Shown here piece by piece: positions 23,706-32,116 of a stretch of DNA of 64,000 nt; the first letter of the stretch is position 1, and each line of letters begins with the position of its first letter. The notes beneath the pieces were generated by a model, which was not told the DNA's origin, did no database searches, and saw only the letters and a program-made list of their open reading frames with translations. Location: contig NZ_QEQL01000005.1 of NCBI RefSeq assembly GCF_003097135.1, forward strand, positions 186,001 to 250,000, written 5' to 3'. The position numbers and the translations under genes are program-made. Origin of the DNA: Pseudomonas sp. URIL14HWK12:I12. GTDB taxonomy: Bacteria; Pseudomonadota; Gammaproteobacteria; Pseudomonadales; Pseudomonadaceae.

Positions 23706-25175
23706 TCAGCCGACGCGGTAGTTCGGCGCTTCCTTGGTGATCTGCACGTCGTGAACGTGAGATTCGGCCATGCCGGCACCGGTGATGCGGACGAACTCAG
23801 GCTTGGTGCGCATCTGTTCGATGTTGGCGCTGCCGGTGTAGCCCATCGACGAACGCAGGCCGCCCATCAACTGGTGAATGATCGCCGACAAGCCGCCCTT
23901 GTAGGCCACACGACCTTCGATACCCTCTGGCACCAGCTTCTCGGCGCCGGCCGAGGAGTCCTGGAAGTAACGGTCTGACGAGCCCTGGGCCTGGGACATG
24001 GCGCCCAGCGAACCCATGCCGCGATAGGACTTGTACGAGCGGCCCTGGAACAGTTCGATTTCACCCGGGGCCTCTTCGGTACCGGCGAACATCGAACCCA
24101 TCATCACCGCATAAGCGCCCGCCACGATGGCCTTGGACAGGTCACCAGAGAAACGGATGCCACCGTCGGCAATCAGCGGAACGCCGGTGCCTTCGAGTGC
24201 AGCGGCCACGTTGGCAACGGCGCTGATCTGTGGCACGCCGACGCCAGCGACGATGCGAGTGGTGCAGATCGAGCCTGGGCCGATACCGACCTTGACGGCG
24301 TCAGCGCCCGCTTCGACCAGGGCCTTGGCCGCTTCGCCGGTAGCGATGTTGCCGCCGATCACCTGCACTTGCGGGTAATGCTCCTTGACCCAACGCACGC
24401 GGTCGATCACGCCCTTGGAGTGGCCGTGGGCGGTGTCGACCACCACCACGTCGACGCCAGCAGCGACCAATGCGGCTACGCGCTCGCCGGTGTCTTTGCC
24501 GGTGCCGACGGCCGCGCCAACGCGCAGGCGGCCCTGGTCATCCTTGCTGGCCAATGGGTAGGCCTTGGCCTTTTCGATGTCCTTGACGGTCATCATGCCT
24601 TTGAGCTGGAACGCCTCGTCGACGATCAGCACTTTTTCCAGGCGATGCTTGTGCAGCAACTCACGGACTTCGTCCTTGCCTGCGCCTTCCCGTACTGTGA
24701 CCAGCCGCTCGCGCGGGGTCATCACTTCACGAACAGGGATGTCGAGGCGAGTTTCGAAGCGCACGTCACGGGAGGTGACGATGCCGACCAGGTCGCCGTT
24801 ATGCAGCACCGGAACCCCGGAGATGTTGTGCTGGCGGGTCAGGTCGAACAGGTCGCGCACGGTGGCGTCGGCCTCGATGGTGATCGGGTCTTTGACAACA
24901 CCGGCTTCGAATTTCTTGACCTTGCGGACCTCGGCGGCCTGCTGGTCGATGGTCATGTTCTTGTGGATGATGCCGATGCCGCCTTCCTGAGCCATCGCAA
25001 TGGCCAGGCGGGATTCGGTCACGGTGTCCATCGCAGCGGAAACGAGCGGGATGTTCAGTTCGATGCCGCGGGTCAAACGGGTCTTGAGGCTGACCTCGTT
25101 AGGCAGGACGTCGGAATAACCGGGCACTAACAGAATGTCGTCGAAGGTCAGGGCTTCTTGGCTGATACGCAGCAT
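23706..25175 (-). CDS. guaB: IMP dehydrogenase
   Basis: GuaB oxidises IMP to XMP, the step before GuaA. It has 489 residues, a TIM barrel with two CBS domains (about residues 95-205) and the catalytic loop GPGSICTTRI with the active Cys. The start at ATG 25175 (MLRISQEALTFDDILL) is the usual one; the longer frame is not. The two gua genes are in the usual order guaB-guaA with a 135-bp gap that carries a repeat. Confidence 0.97.
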   Translation of the reverse strand: MLRISQEALTFDDILLVPGYSDVLPNEVSLKTRLTRGIELNIPLVSAAMDTVTESRLAIAMAQEGGIGIIHKNMTIDQQAAEVRKVKKFEAGVVKDPITIEADATVRDLFDLTRQHNISGVPVLHNGDLVGIVTSRDVRFETRLDIPVREVMTPRERLVTVREGAGKDEVRELLHKHRLEKVLIVDEAFQLKGMMTVKDIEKAKAYPLASKDDQGRLRVGAAVGTGKDTGERVAALVAAGVDVVVVDTAHGHSKGVIDRVRWVKEHYPQVQVIGGNIATGEAAKALVEAGADAVKVGIGPGSICTTRIVAGVGVPQISAVANVAAALEGTGVPLIADGGIRFSGDLSKAIVAGAYAVMMGSMFAGTEEAPGEIELFQGRSYKSYRGMGSLGAMSQAQGSSDRYFQDSSAGAEKLVPEGIEGRVAYKGGLSAIIHQLMGGLRSSMGYTGSANIEQMRTKPEFVRITGAGMAESHVHDVQITKEAPNYRVG

Positions 25176-25256
25176 CGCGGGGGCTCCCGTGCGGGAAAAA
25201 AGGAAGCGCGGCATTATACCGATGAACGCGCCGCCACTCAACGCGGGAATGGCCCT

Positions 25257-25805
25257 TTAACGCTTGGCGTTCACCTGCCGCACGGCAAAGCCTAGCTGAT
25301 CTGAAAAGGCAGCGATGAAGGCATCGGTGAAGCCGGCTGCCTGCCAGCCATTGAAGATGAACCCCAAGTTGGAAAAACCGCAAGGCTCAAGGAAGAGGAA
25401 GCCGTTGATGTCGTCCTCGAAACCACACAGCGGGCAGGTAAAGTTGTCTGTGTGGCCGGGGTACCACTCGTCCAGGCTCTCGAACAGCGGCTCACCCACC
25501 TCGCGCCGGCAATGGGGGCAGCCGGCCTCTTCGTTGAAGCCGTCCCCCGGCGTATAAATGCAGCGCTTGGTGATGATCTGCAGGCCATTGATCGGCTCGT
25601 CGAATGGCAGCCGCTCAGGTGCCCGCGCGATGCGCCGGGCACCGGCAGCCGTGGCGTAGCCCATGCGGTTGCCGATGGCCCCACAGGTGGTCAGCTGGCT
25701 GTCGACCACATTCTTGTGCAGCAGCCAGCGCAGCATGCGCGAAGCCTGCGCCTCGTGGCCGGGGACGGTGGAGATGTTGGGAACGAGAATGCACTGGTTG
25801 GCCAT
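25257..25805 (-). CDS. Conserved protein with two CxxC zinc-ribbon motifs
   Basis: A 182-residue protein common in pseudomonads, with no known function to my knowledge. It contains CPHCRREVG and CPLCGFEDD, the four cysteines of a probable zinc ribbon, between residues 95 and 130. It is divergent from xseA with 84 bases between. Confidence 0.75.
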   Translation of the reverse strand: MANQCILVPNISTVPGHEAQASRMLRWLLHKNVVDSQLTTCGAIGNRMGYATAAGARRIARAPERLPFDEPINGLQIITKRCIYTPGDGFNEEAGCPHCRREVGEPLFESLDEWYPGHTDNFTCPLCGFEDDINGFLFLEPCGFSNLGFIFNGWQAAGFTDAFIAAFSDQLGFAVRQVNAKR

Positions 25806-25889
25806 GACTGCGCCGTGTCGAGCTCAAAGGCCACGATTCTACCATTTCGCCGGGCGCAGGCCGGGCGATTTTCTTTTATAGTGCCGGGC

Positions 25890-27269
25890 ATGATGAACGA
25901 TCCCTTTGCCAGGCTGGGCCTGGACCGCGAAGTCCTAACCGTCAGCCAGCTGAACAACCGCGCTCGGCTGTTGCTGGAGGATGTATTCGGCAGTATCTGG
26001 GTGGAAGGTGAAATATCCAACCTGGCCCGGCCGGCATCCGGCCATGTGTATTTCACCCTCAAGGATGGCAACGCCCAGGTTCGTTGCGCCCTGTTCCGGC
26101 AAAACGCCGCGCGGGTGCGCCAGGCACTGCGCGAGGGGCTGGCGGTGCGTGTACGCGGCAAGGTGTCGTTGTTCGAAGGCCGTGGCGACTACCAGCTGAT
26201 TCTCGAGACCGTCGAGCCTGCCGGCGATGGCGCCCTGCGCCTGGCGTTCGAAGCCTTGAAAGACAAGCTCGCCAGCGAAGGGTTGTTCGCCACTGAAGCC
26301 AAGCGTGCTCTGCCGCGCCATCCCAAGCGCATCGGCATCGTAAGTTCGCCCAGCGGGGCGGTGATCCGCGACATCATCAGTGTGTTCCGCCGCCGCGCCC
26401 CGCAGGTCGCCCTGACACTGATCCCCACCGCCGTGCAGGGCCGCGAAGCCACTGCGCAGATCGTGCGAGCACTGAACCTTGCCGACCGCGCAGGTTTCGA
26501 TGCAATCATCCTGGCCCGCGGCGGCGGCTCACTGGAAGACCTCTGGTGTTTCAACGAAGAGCCCGTCGCCCGGGCCGTGGCTGCCTGCCAAACGCCCATC
26601 GTCAGCGCGGTAGGGCATGAAACCGATGTTTCGATCAGCGATTTCGTGGCGGATGTGCGCGCGCCTACGCCATCGGCCGCTGCCGAACTGCTGGCGCCCG
26701 ACAACAGTGACCTGCGCGTGCGCCTGGAGACCTTACAACGGCGCCTGCTGCTGCGCATGCGTGGCCGGTTGGCTCACGAGCGGTTGCGCACCGACGGCCT
26801 GGCCCGCCGCCTGCGCCACCCGGGCGAGCGCCTGCGCCAGCAGGCCCAGCGCCTCGATGACCTGGACATGCGCCTGCGCCGTGCCCACCAACGCACGCTA
26901 CAGGCTCGCTCACAGCGCCTCGAGCAGCTTCAAGCTCGCCTGGCGGCCCAACATCCCGGGCGCGCCGTGGCGCAATTACGCCAGCGCCTCACTGCACTGG
27001 CGGCGCGCCTGCCAGGCGCCATGAAGGCGCAGCTCAAGGCCCGCCGGCTACTGTTGCAGGGCCAGGTGCAAACGCTGCATGTGGTGAGCCCTTTGGCGAC
27101 GCTGGGCCGTGGCTACAGCATCTTGCTGGACGACCGCGGTCGAGCAATCCGCACGGCTGCGCAGGCTCAGCCAGGCCAGCGCCTGAGTGCGCGCCTGGGC
27201 GACGGTGAACTGAGCGTACGCGTAGAGGACAATCACCTGGCCCCGATCACCCTGCCCCTGCTGGATTGA
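25890..27269 (+). CDS. xseA: Exodeoxyribonuclease VII large subunit
   Basis: XseA, 459 residues, degrades single-stranded DNA together with XseB. An N-terminal OB-fold domain (about 20-115; FGSIWVEGEISNLARP) precedes the catalytic domain (RIGIVSSPSGAVIRDI, and ILARGGGSLEDLWCFNEE) and a long arginine-rich coiled-coil region. The frame is open upstream to 25452, but the family start is the ATG at 25890 (MMNDPFARLG). Confidence 0.95.
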   Translation: MMNDPFARLGLDREVLTVSQLNNRARLLLEDVFGSIWVEGEISNLARPASGHVYFTLKDGNAQVRCALFRQNAARVRQALREGLAVRVRGKVSLFEGRGDYQLILETVEPAGDGALRLAFEALKDKLASEGLFATEAKRALPRHPKRIGIVSSPSGAVIRDIISVFRRRAPQVALTLIPTAVQGREATAQIVRALNLADRAGFDAIILARGGGSLEDLWCFNEEPVARAVAACQTPIVSAVGHETDVSISDFVADVRAPTPSAAAELLAPDNSDLRVRLETLQRRLLLRMRGRLAHERLRTDGLARRLRHPGERLRQQAQRLDDLDMRLRRAHQRTLQARSQRLEQLQARLAAQHPGRAVAQLRQRLTALAARLPGAMKAQLKARRLLLQGQVQTLHVVSPLATLGRGYSILLDDRGRAIRTAAQAQPGQRLSARLGDGELSVRVEDNHLAPITLPLLD

Positions 27270-27275
27270 CTTCAC

Positions 27276-28106
27276 ATGCGCTCGCTCTTCATCGCCTTGT
27301 TATGCCTTGCCGCCTGGCCTGCCCTGGCTGACAGTTACCTGGCCCGCAAACTCGACCACCCGGTTCCGGGCGGGGTGGCCGTGCTCGACCTGGGCCAGGC
27401 CGCCAACCCGCCACAAGCGTTCTACGACGGCAAGCCGGTGCTTGTGGTGCGCGAACAGGCCAACTGGCGCGCCATCGTCGGCTTGCCCTTGTCGGTCAAA
27501 CCGGGCGCGCAGTCTATACAGGTACGCGAAGGCGCAGCGCAACGTACCCAGCGTTTCGAGGTAGGCAGCAAGCGCTACCCCGAACAGCGCATCACCTTGA
27601 AGAACCAACGGCAGGTGAACCCTAACCCCGCGGACCTTGCACGTATCGATAAAGAGTTGGCCGAGCAGACTCGCGCCTACCGCAGCTTCAGCGCCAACAC
27701 CCCAAGCAACCTGCTGCTCGACAAACCCGTCGATGGTCGGCTTTCCAGCCGTTTCGGCGTGCGGCGGTTTTTCAACGGGGAAGAACGCAACCCGCATGCA
27801 GGCCTGGACTTCGCCGTGCCGGCAGGCACTCCAATCAAGACGCCAGCGGCAGGCAAGGTGATCCTGATCGGCGACTATTTTTTCAACGGCAACACCGTGT
27901 TCGTCGACCATGGGCAGGGTTTCATCAGCATGTTCTGCCACATGTCCAAGATCGATGTGAAGAATGGCCAGGTGCTGGCGCGGGGAGCAGTGGTGGGCCG
28001 GGTTGGCTCCACGGGCAGGGCCACCGGGCCGCACATGCACTGGAACGTTAGCCTCAATGATGCCCGCGTCGACCCTGCTATCTTCATTGGAGCGTTCGAG
28101 CCCTAG
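27276..28106 (+). CDS. M23-family peptidase (LytM-type, secreted)
   Basis: A 276-residue protein with a signal peptide (1-18, ending ALA) and an M23 metallopeptidase domain in the second half. Zinc ligands and catalytic histidine are visible: NPHAGLDFAVPAGTP (H-x3-D) and GPHMHWNVSL (H-x-H). It likely cleaves cell-wall peptide cross-bridges in the periplasm. It begins six bases after xseA and is probably co-transcribed. Confidence 0.9.
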   Translation: MRSLFIALLCLAAWPALADSYLARKLDHPVPGGVAVLDLGQAANPPQAFYDGKPVLVVREQANWRAIVGLPLSVKPGAQSIQVREGAAQRTQRFEVGSKRYPEQRITLKNQRQVNPNPADLARIDKELAEQTRAYRSFSANTPSNLLLDKPVDGRLSSRFGVRRFFNGEERNPHAGLDFAVPAGTPIKTPAAGKVILIGDYFFNGNTVFVDHGQGFISMFCHMSKIDVKNGQVLARGAVVGRVGSTGRATGPHMHWNVSLNDARVDPAIFIGAFEP

Positions 28107-28256
28107 CCTTGCGCACGGGGTGCGGGCTGGGCAATTGTCAGGAAGCCTGGGCCTGCGCCGCAGCATAATTCGCTACGGGTGCTGAATAATTAGCTTTTGT
28201 TACCAATTTTTCCAAGCTGCTTGCGATCTTCCCGCGCAGTGGTTAGGGTTTGAGCC

Positions 28257-28334
28257 ATGAAAAACGCTAACAATCACATTCTGCTCCGCCAGCACCTCAG
28301 CCTGTGCCTGGTCAGCTATCGACTATCGGCCTGA
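28257..28334 (+). CDS. leuA leader peptide (probable)
   Basis: A 25-residue peptide, 80 bases before leuA, beginning MKNANNHILLRQH. Six of 25 residues are leucine, including a CTGCTC pair, the composition expected for leucine attenuation. I found it by reading this gap. A ribosome site is not strong. Confidence 0.7.
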   Translation: MKNANNHILLRQHLSLCLVSYRLSA

Positions 28335-28367
28335 GCCCTGCCCCAGCGTTCACCTAACTCGATTCAA

Positions 28368-28396
28368 GGGCGCGCCGCATGATCAAGCGGCTGCCC
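28368..28396 (+). promoter_or_regulatory. leuA leader hairpin
   Basis: GGGC...GCCGC and GCGGC...GCCC can pair around an 8-base loop, just before the leuA ribosome site. It is not followed by a T tract, so it may control translation instead of termination. Confidence 0.55.
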
Positions 28397-28413
28397 GTAT
28401 AAGGAACAGCCTC

Positions 28414-30084
28414 ATGACCATGCTCAAAGACCCTTCCCGCAAGTATCGCGCGTTCCCCACCATTGACCTGCCCGATCGCACCTGGCCGTCCAAGGCCATC
28501 ACCGAGGCGCCGATCTGGTGCAGCTCCGACCTGCGTGATGGCAACCAGTCGCTGATCGAGCCGATGGATTCTGAGAAGAAGCTGCGCTTCTGGAAGACCT
28601 TGGTCGGGGTTGGTGTCAAGGAGATCGAAGCAGCTTTCCCTAGCGCTTCGCAGACCGATTTCGACTTCGTGCGCACGCTGATCGAAGAGGGCCACATCCC
28701 GAGCGACACCACCATTCAGGTGCTCACCCAGGCCCGCGAAGACCTGATCGCACGCACCTTCGAATCGCTCAAGGGTGCGAAAAAAGCCATCGTGCACCTG
28801 TACAACGCGACCTGCCCGTCGTTCCGCCGGATCGTATTCAATCAGGACAAGGAAGGCGTCAAGGCCATTGCCGTCAACGCCGCCAAGCTGTTCGTCAAAT
28901 ATGCTGCGCAGCAGCCCGACACCGAGTGGACCTTCCAGTACTCGCCCGAGACCTTCAGCGCGACGGAGCTGGAGTTCGCCAAGGAAGTCTGCGATGCGGT
29001 CATCGAAGTGTGGAACCCAACGCCTGCCCACAAGATCATCCTCAACCTGCCGGCCACCGTGGAAGTCGCCACGCCCAACGTCTATGCCGACCAGATCGAA
29101 TGGTTCTGCCGCCACATCAACCGCCGCGACAGCGTGATCATTAGCCTGCACACCCACAATGACCGTGGCACCGGGGTAGCGGCCACCGAGCTGGGGCTGA
29201 TGGCTGGCGCCGATCGCGTCGAAGGCTGCTTGTTCGGCAACGGTGAGCGCACGGGCAATGTCGACCTGGTCACCTGCGCCCTGAACCTCTACACCCAGGG
29301 CATTGACCCGCAGTTGGACTTCTCCGACATCGATGGCGTGCGCAAGGTGGTCGAAGAGTGCAACCAATTGCCGGTGCATCCACGCCACCCCTACGTGGGC
29401 GACCTGGTGCACACTGCCTTCTCCGGCTCGCACCAGGATGCGATCCGCAAGGGTTTCACCCAGCAGAAGGACGACGCACTGTGGGAGGTGCCTTACCTGC
29501 CCATCGACCCAGCCGACATTGGCCGCAGCTACGAGGCGGTGATCCGCGTCAACAGCCAGTCGGGCAAAGGGGGGATCACCTACCTGCTCGAACAGGAATA
29601 CGGCATCAGCCTGCCGCGCCGCATGCAGATCGAATTCAGCCAGGTAGTGCAACGTGAGACCGACCGCCTGGGCCTGGAGATGAGCGGCAAGCAGATCTAC
29701 GCCCTGCTCAACAAGGAATACCTGCAGGCCAACCTTCCTTATGCGCTGGTCAGCCACCGCCTTACCGAAGAGAACAGCAACAGCACGGTGAATGTCGAGG
29801 TCAGCAGCGAAGGCGAAACCCTGCACTGGAAAGGCAAAGGCAATGGTGCGCTGGAGGCGCTGGTGGCCAGCCTGCCGATCAATGTCGAGATCATGGACTA
29901 CAGCGAGCACGCCATCGGTGCAGGTACCCATGCCAAGGCCGCAGCCTACATCGAACTGCGTGTAGCCGGCGAGCGGCCCCTGCACGGGGTGGGGATCGAC
30001 GAAAACATCACCACGGCCAGCTTCAAGGCGCTGTTCAGTGCCCTGAACCGTGCATTGAGCGGCAAGGAAGCAAAAGCAGCTTGA
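28414..30084 (+). CDS. leuA: 2-isopropylmalate synthase
   Basis: LeuA condenses acetyl-CoA with 2-ketoisovalerate, the first step of leucine synthesis. The 556-residue enzyme has the HMGL-like barrel (CSSDLRDGNQSL and HTHNDRGTGV) and the C-terminal leucine-binding regulatory domain (about 430-545). It is of the alternative type (with SSDLRDGNQ), usual in pseudomonads. A leucine-rich leader peptide and hairpin upstream suggest attenuation. Confidence 0.96.
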   Translation: MTMLKDPSRKYRAFPTIDLPDRTWPSKAITEAPIWCSSDLRDGNQSLIEPMDSEKKLRFWKTLVGVGVKEIEAAFPSASQTDFDFVRTLIEEGHIPSDTTIQVLTQAREDLIARTFESLKGAKKAIVHLYNATCPSFRRIVFNQDKEGVKAIAVNAAKLFVKYAAQQPDTEWTFQYSPETFSATELEFAKEVCDAVIEVWNPTPAHKIILNLPATVEVATPNVYADQIEWFCRHINRRDSVIISLHTHNDRGTGVAATELGLMAGADRVEGCLFGNGERTGNVDLVTCALNLYTQGIDPQLDFSDIDGVRKVVEECNQLPVHPRHPYVGDLVHTAFSGSHQDAIRKGFTQQKDDALWEVPYLPIDPADIGRSYEAVIRVNSQSGKGGITYLLEQEYGISLPRRMQIEFSQVVQRETDRLGLEMSGKQIYALLNKEYLQANLPYALVSHRLTEENSNSTVNVEVSSEGETLHWKGKGNGALEALVASLPINVEIMDYSEHAIGAGTHAKAAAYIELRVAGERPLHGVGIDENITTASFKALFSALNRALSGKEAKAA

Positions 30085-30090
30085 TGAACC

Positions 30091-30132
30091 CGCAGCAAGC
30101 ACAGCCGCCGAATGGCACCGGTGCTTGCTGCG
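30091..30132. terminator. Hairpin between convergent leuA and omega-amidase genes
   Basis: CGCAGCAAGCAC (30091-30102) and GTGCTTGCTGCG (30121-30132) are exact reverse complements. It lies just after both stop codons but lacks a T tract. Confidence 0.6.
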
Positions 30133-30134
30133 AC

Positions 30135-30935
30135 TCACCTGATGCCAGCCATTTCGAAAGCGTCGGCGTCAAGGTAGGCAGGAAATTTCTCTCGATACGC
30201 CGCCAGCGCCTGCGCACTGAGCGTAACGTTGAATACCCCATCGGCATCCCCTGCGCACACCAGCGTCTCACCCTGAAAATCCAGCACCTGGCTGTCGCCG
30301 GTATACGCATAGCCTTTGCCGTCGGTGCCCACGCGGTTCACCGCTGCGACATAACACAGGTTTTCGATCGCCCGTGCTGGAAGCAAGCGATTCCAGTGAT
30401 GGCGCCGCGCGCCCGGCCAGTTGGCGGTATAGAGCAGTAGGTCGGTGCATTGGCTGTCGCGGCTCCATACCGGGAACCGCAGGTCGTAACAGATTAGCGG
30501 GCGAACCCGCCAGCCCTTGAGCTCGAACTGCGCCCGCGTGTCACCGGCGGTGTAATGCTTGTGCTCGCCGGCCATGCGGAACAGGTGGCGTTTATCGTAG
30601 TGAAGCACCTGGCCATCGGGCTGGGCCCAGAGCAAACGGTTGCGGTGGCTGCCGTCTGCCGCCTGAATGATCAGGCTACCGGTGACGACCGCCTCGAGGC
30701 TGGCAGCCTTGCGACGCAGCCAGTCCGTAGTCGGCCCCTCCTCCGCTTCACAGAGGCTTGCGGAGTCCATGGAAAAGCCGGTGGTGAACATCTCTGGCAA
30801 CACAATTAGGTCGGCACCCCGTGCCTCTTCGAGCAGTGAGTCGAACTGCACCAAATTAGCGGCTCGGTCATGCCAAGCCAGGGTCGTTTGCACCAGCGCC
30901 AGCTTGAGGTCGGGCTGCTCCGTCAGATTGCGCAT
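30135..30935 (-). CDS. Omega-amidase (nitrilase family, YafV type)
   Basis: A 266-residue nitrilase-superfamily amidase with the catalytic triad E48 (VLPEMF), K115 (YDKRHLF) and C149 (LICYDLRFP). The YafV type hydrolyses 2-oxoglutaramate and 2-oxosuccinamate. Its start lies 13 bases inside the end of the aminotransferase gene upstream; the same pair acts together in methionine salvage, where amidase action pulls the transamination. Confidence 0.88.
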   Translation of the reverse strand: MRNLTEQPDLKLALVQTTLAWHDRAANLVQFDSLLEEARGADLIVLPEMFTTGFSMDSASLCEAEEGPTTDWLRRKAASLEAVVTGSLIIQAADGSHRNRLLWAQPDGQVLHYDKRHLFRMAGEHKHYTAGDTRAQFELKGWRVRPLICYDLRFPVWSRDSQCTDLLLYTANWPGARRHHWNRLLPARAIENLCYVAAVNRVGTDGKGYAYTGDSQVLDFQGETLVCAGDADGVFNVTLSAQALAAYREKFPAYLDADAFEMAGIR

Positions 30936-32071
30936 AGTCGTGCCGCTGCGTCGCGCAGCGTCTCCTCACGTTTGGCGAAACACAGGCGCACCATCCGCCA
31001 GTTGGGGTCCGGTTGCTGGCAGAACACCGATACCGGGATGCAGGCCACGCCGTGTTCGCGGGTAAGCCACAATGACATCTCCACATCGCTCAGGTCCGGG
31101 CGAATATCGGCATAGTCAACCAGCTGAAAATACGTCCCCGGTGCTGGGGTAAAGCCGAACTGAGACTCGCCCAATAAACGGCAGAACAGGTCGCGCTTGG
31201 CCTGATAGAACGCCGGCAGCTCATCCAGGTGCTCGGGGTGTGCAGCCATAAAGCCGGCCAACGCCCATTGCAGCGGGGTCACAGCGCAGAAGCTGACGAA
31301 CTGGTGCACTTTGCGCAGCTCGCGGGTGAGCACCGCAGGCGCGATCACATAACCGGTCTTCCAGCCTGTAACGTGGTAGGTCTTGCCGAACGAGCTGACC
31401 ACGAAGGCCCGCGCGTAGAGTGCCGGGCAGGCCAGCACACTGGCATGCGCCACCCCGTCGTAAACCAGATGCTCATACACCTCATCGCTGATCACATAGA
31501 TGTCGCGGTGGGCAATCAACTCGGCCAGGCGGTTCAGGTCCGCCATGCTCAGCAGCGCCCCGCTGGGGTTGTGCGGGCTGTTGAGCATGATCACCCGTGT
31601 ACGTGGGCCAATGGCATCGTGTAGCCGTTGCCAGTCGATACCGAAGGCAGGCGCCTGGAGCGGTACGTGAACACAGCAGCCGCCAGCGAGCTGCACCGAA
31701 GGCTCGTAACTGTCATAGGTGGGGTTGAAGACGATCACCTCGTCGCCCGGGCGCACCAATGCCTGGATCGCACAGAAGATGGCCTGGGTCGCCCCCGGGG
31801 TGATGGTCACTTCATGCTCGGCGCTTACCTGCGCGCCGTAGAAGCGTTGCACCTTCAGGGCAACCTGCTCGCGCAAGGCAGGCAGGCCTGCCATCGGTGG
31901 GTACTGATTGTGGCCGGTGGCAACGTGATGGGCGACGGCGTCACGCAGGGCCTGCGGCCCATCGAAATCAGGGAAGCCCTGTGAAAGGTTGATCGCCCCC
32001 GTTTCGGCGGCGAGCTGCGACATCGTGGTGAAAATGGTAGTGCCCAGGTTCGGCAACTTGCTGTCGATCAT
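30923..32071 (-). CDS. Methionine/glutamine aminotransferase (YbdL type)
   Basis: A 382-residue class I aminotransferase. The PLP lysine is in SSFGKTYHVTGWKTGY, and NLSQGFPDFDGP, NSPHNPSG and the substrate-binding Arg near the C-terminus fit. YbdL-type enzymes transfer amino groups to 4-methylthio-2-oxobutanoate, making methionine. The start at ATG 32071 (MIDSKLPNLGTTIF) replaces a longer frame with seven extra residues. Overlaps the omega-amidase gene. Confidence 0.88.
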   Translation of the reverse strand: MIDSKLPNLGTTIFTTMSQLAAETGAINLSQGFPDFDGPQALRDAVAHHVATGHNQYPPMAGLPALREQVALKVQRFYGAQVSAEHEVTITPGATQAIFCAIQALVRPGDEVIVFNPTYDSYEPSVQLAGGCCVHVPLQAPAFGIDWQRLHDAIGPRTRVIMLNSPHNPSGALLSMADLNRLAELIAHRDIYVISDEVYEHLVYDGVAHASVLACPALYARAFVVSSFGKTYHVTGWKTGYVIAPAVLTRELRKVHQFVSFCAVTPLQWALAGFMAAHPEHLDELPAFYQAKRDLFCRLLGESQFGFTPAPGTYFQLVDYADIRPDLSDVEMSLWLTREHGVACIPVSVFCQQPDPNWRMVRLCFAKREETLRDAAARLCAI

Positions 32072-32116
32072 GGTCTGGCGCCCGGAAACCAAAGGCTTCC
32101 GAGCTTACCGTGGCCT

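Noticed and set aside
22368..23978. Long plus-strand frame of 536 codons over guaA and guaB
   Set aside because: It is antisense to two certain genes; long antisense frames are normal in GC-rich coding DNA.
28354..30138. 594-codon minus-strand frame over leuA
   Set aside because: Antisense shadow of leuA, which has complete catalytic motifs and leader context.
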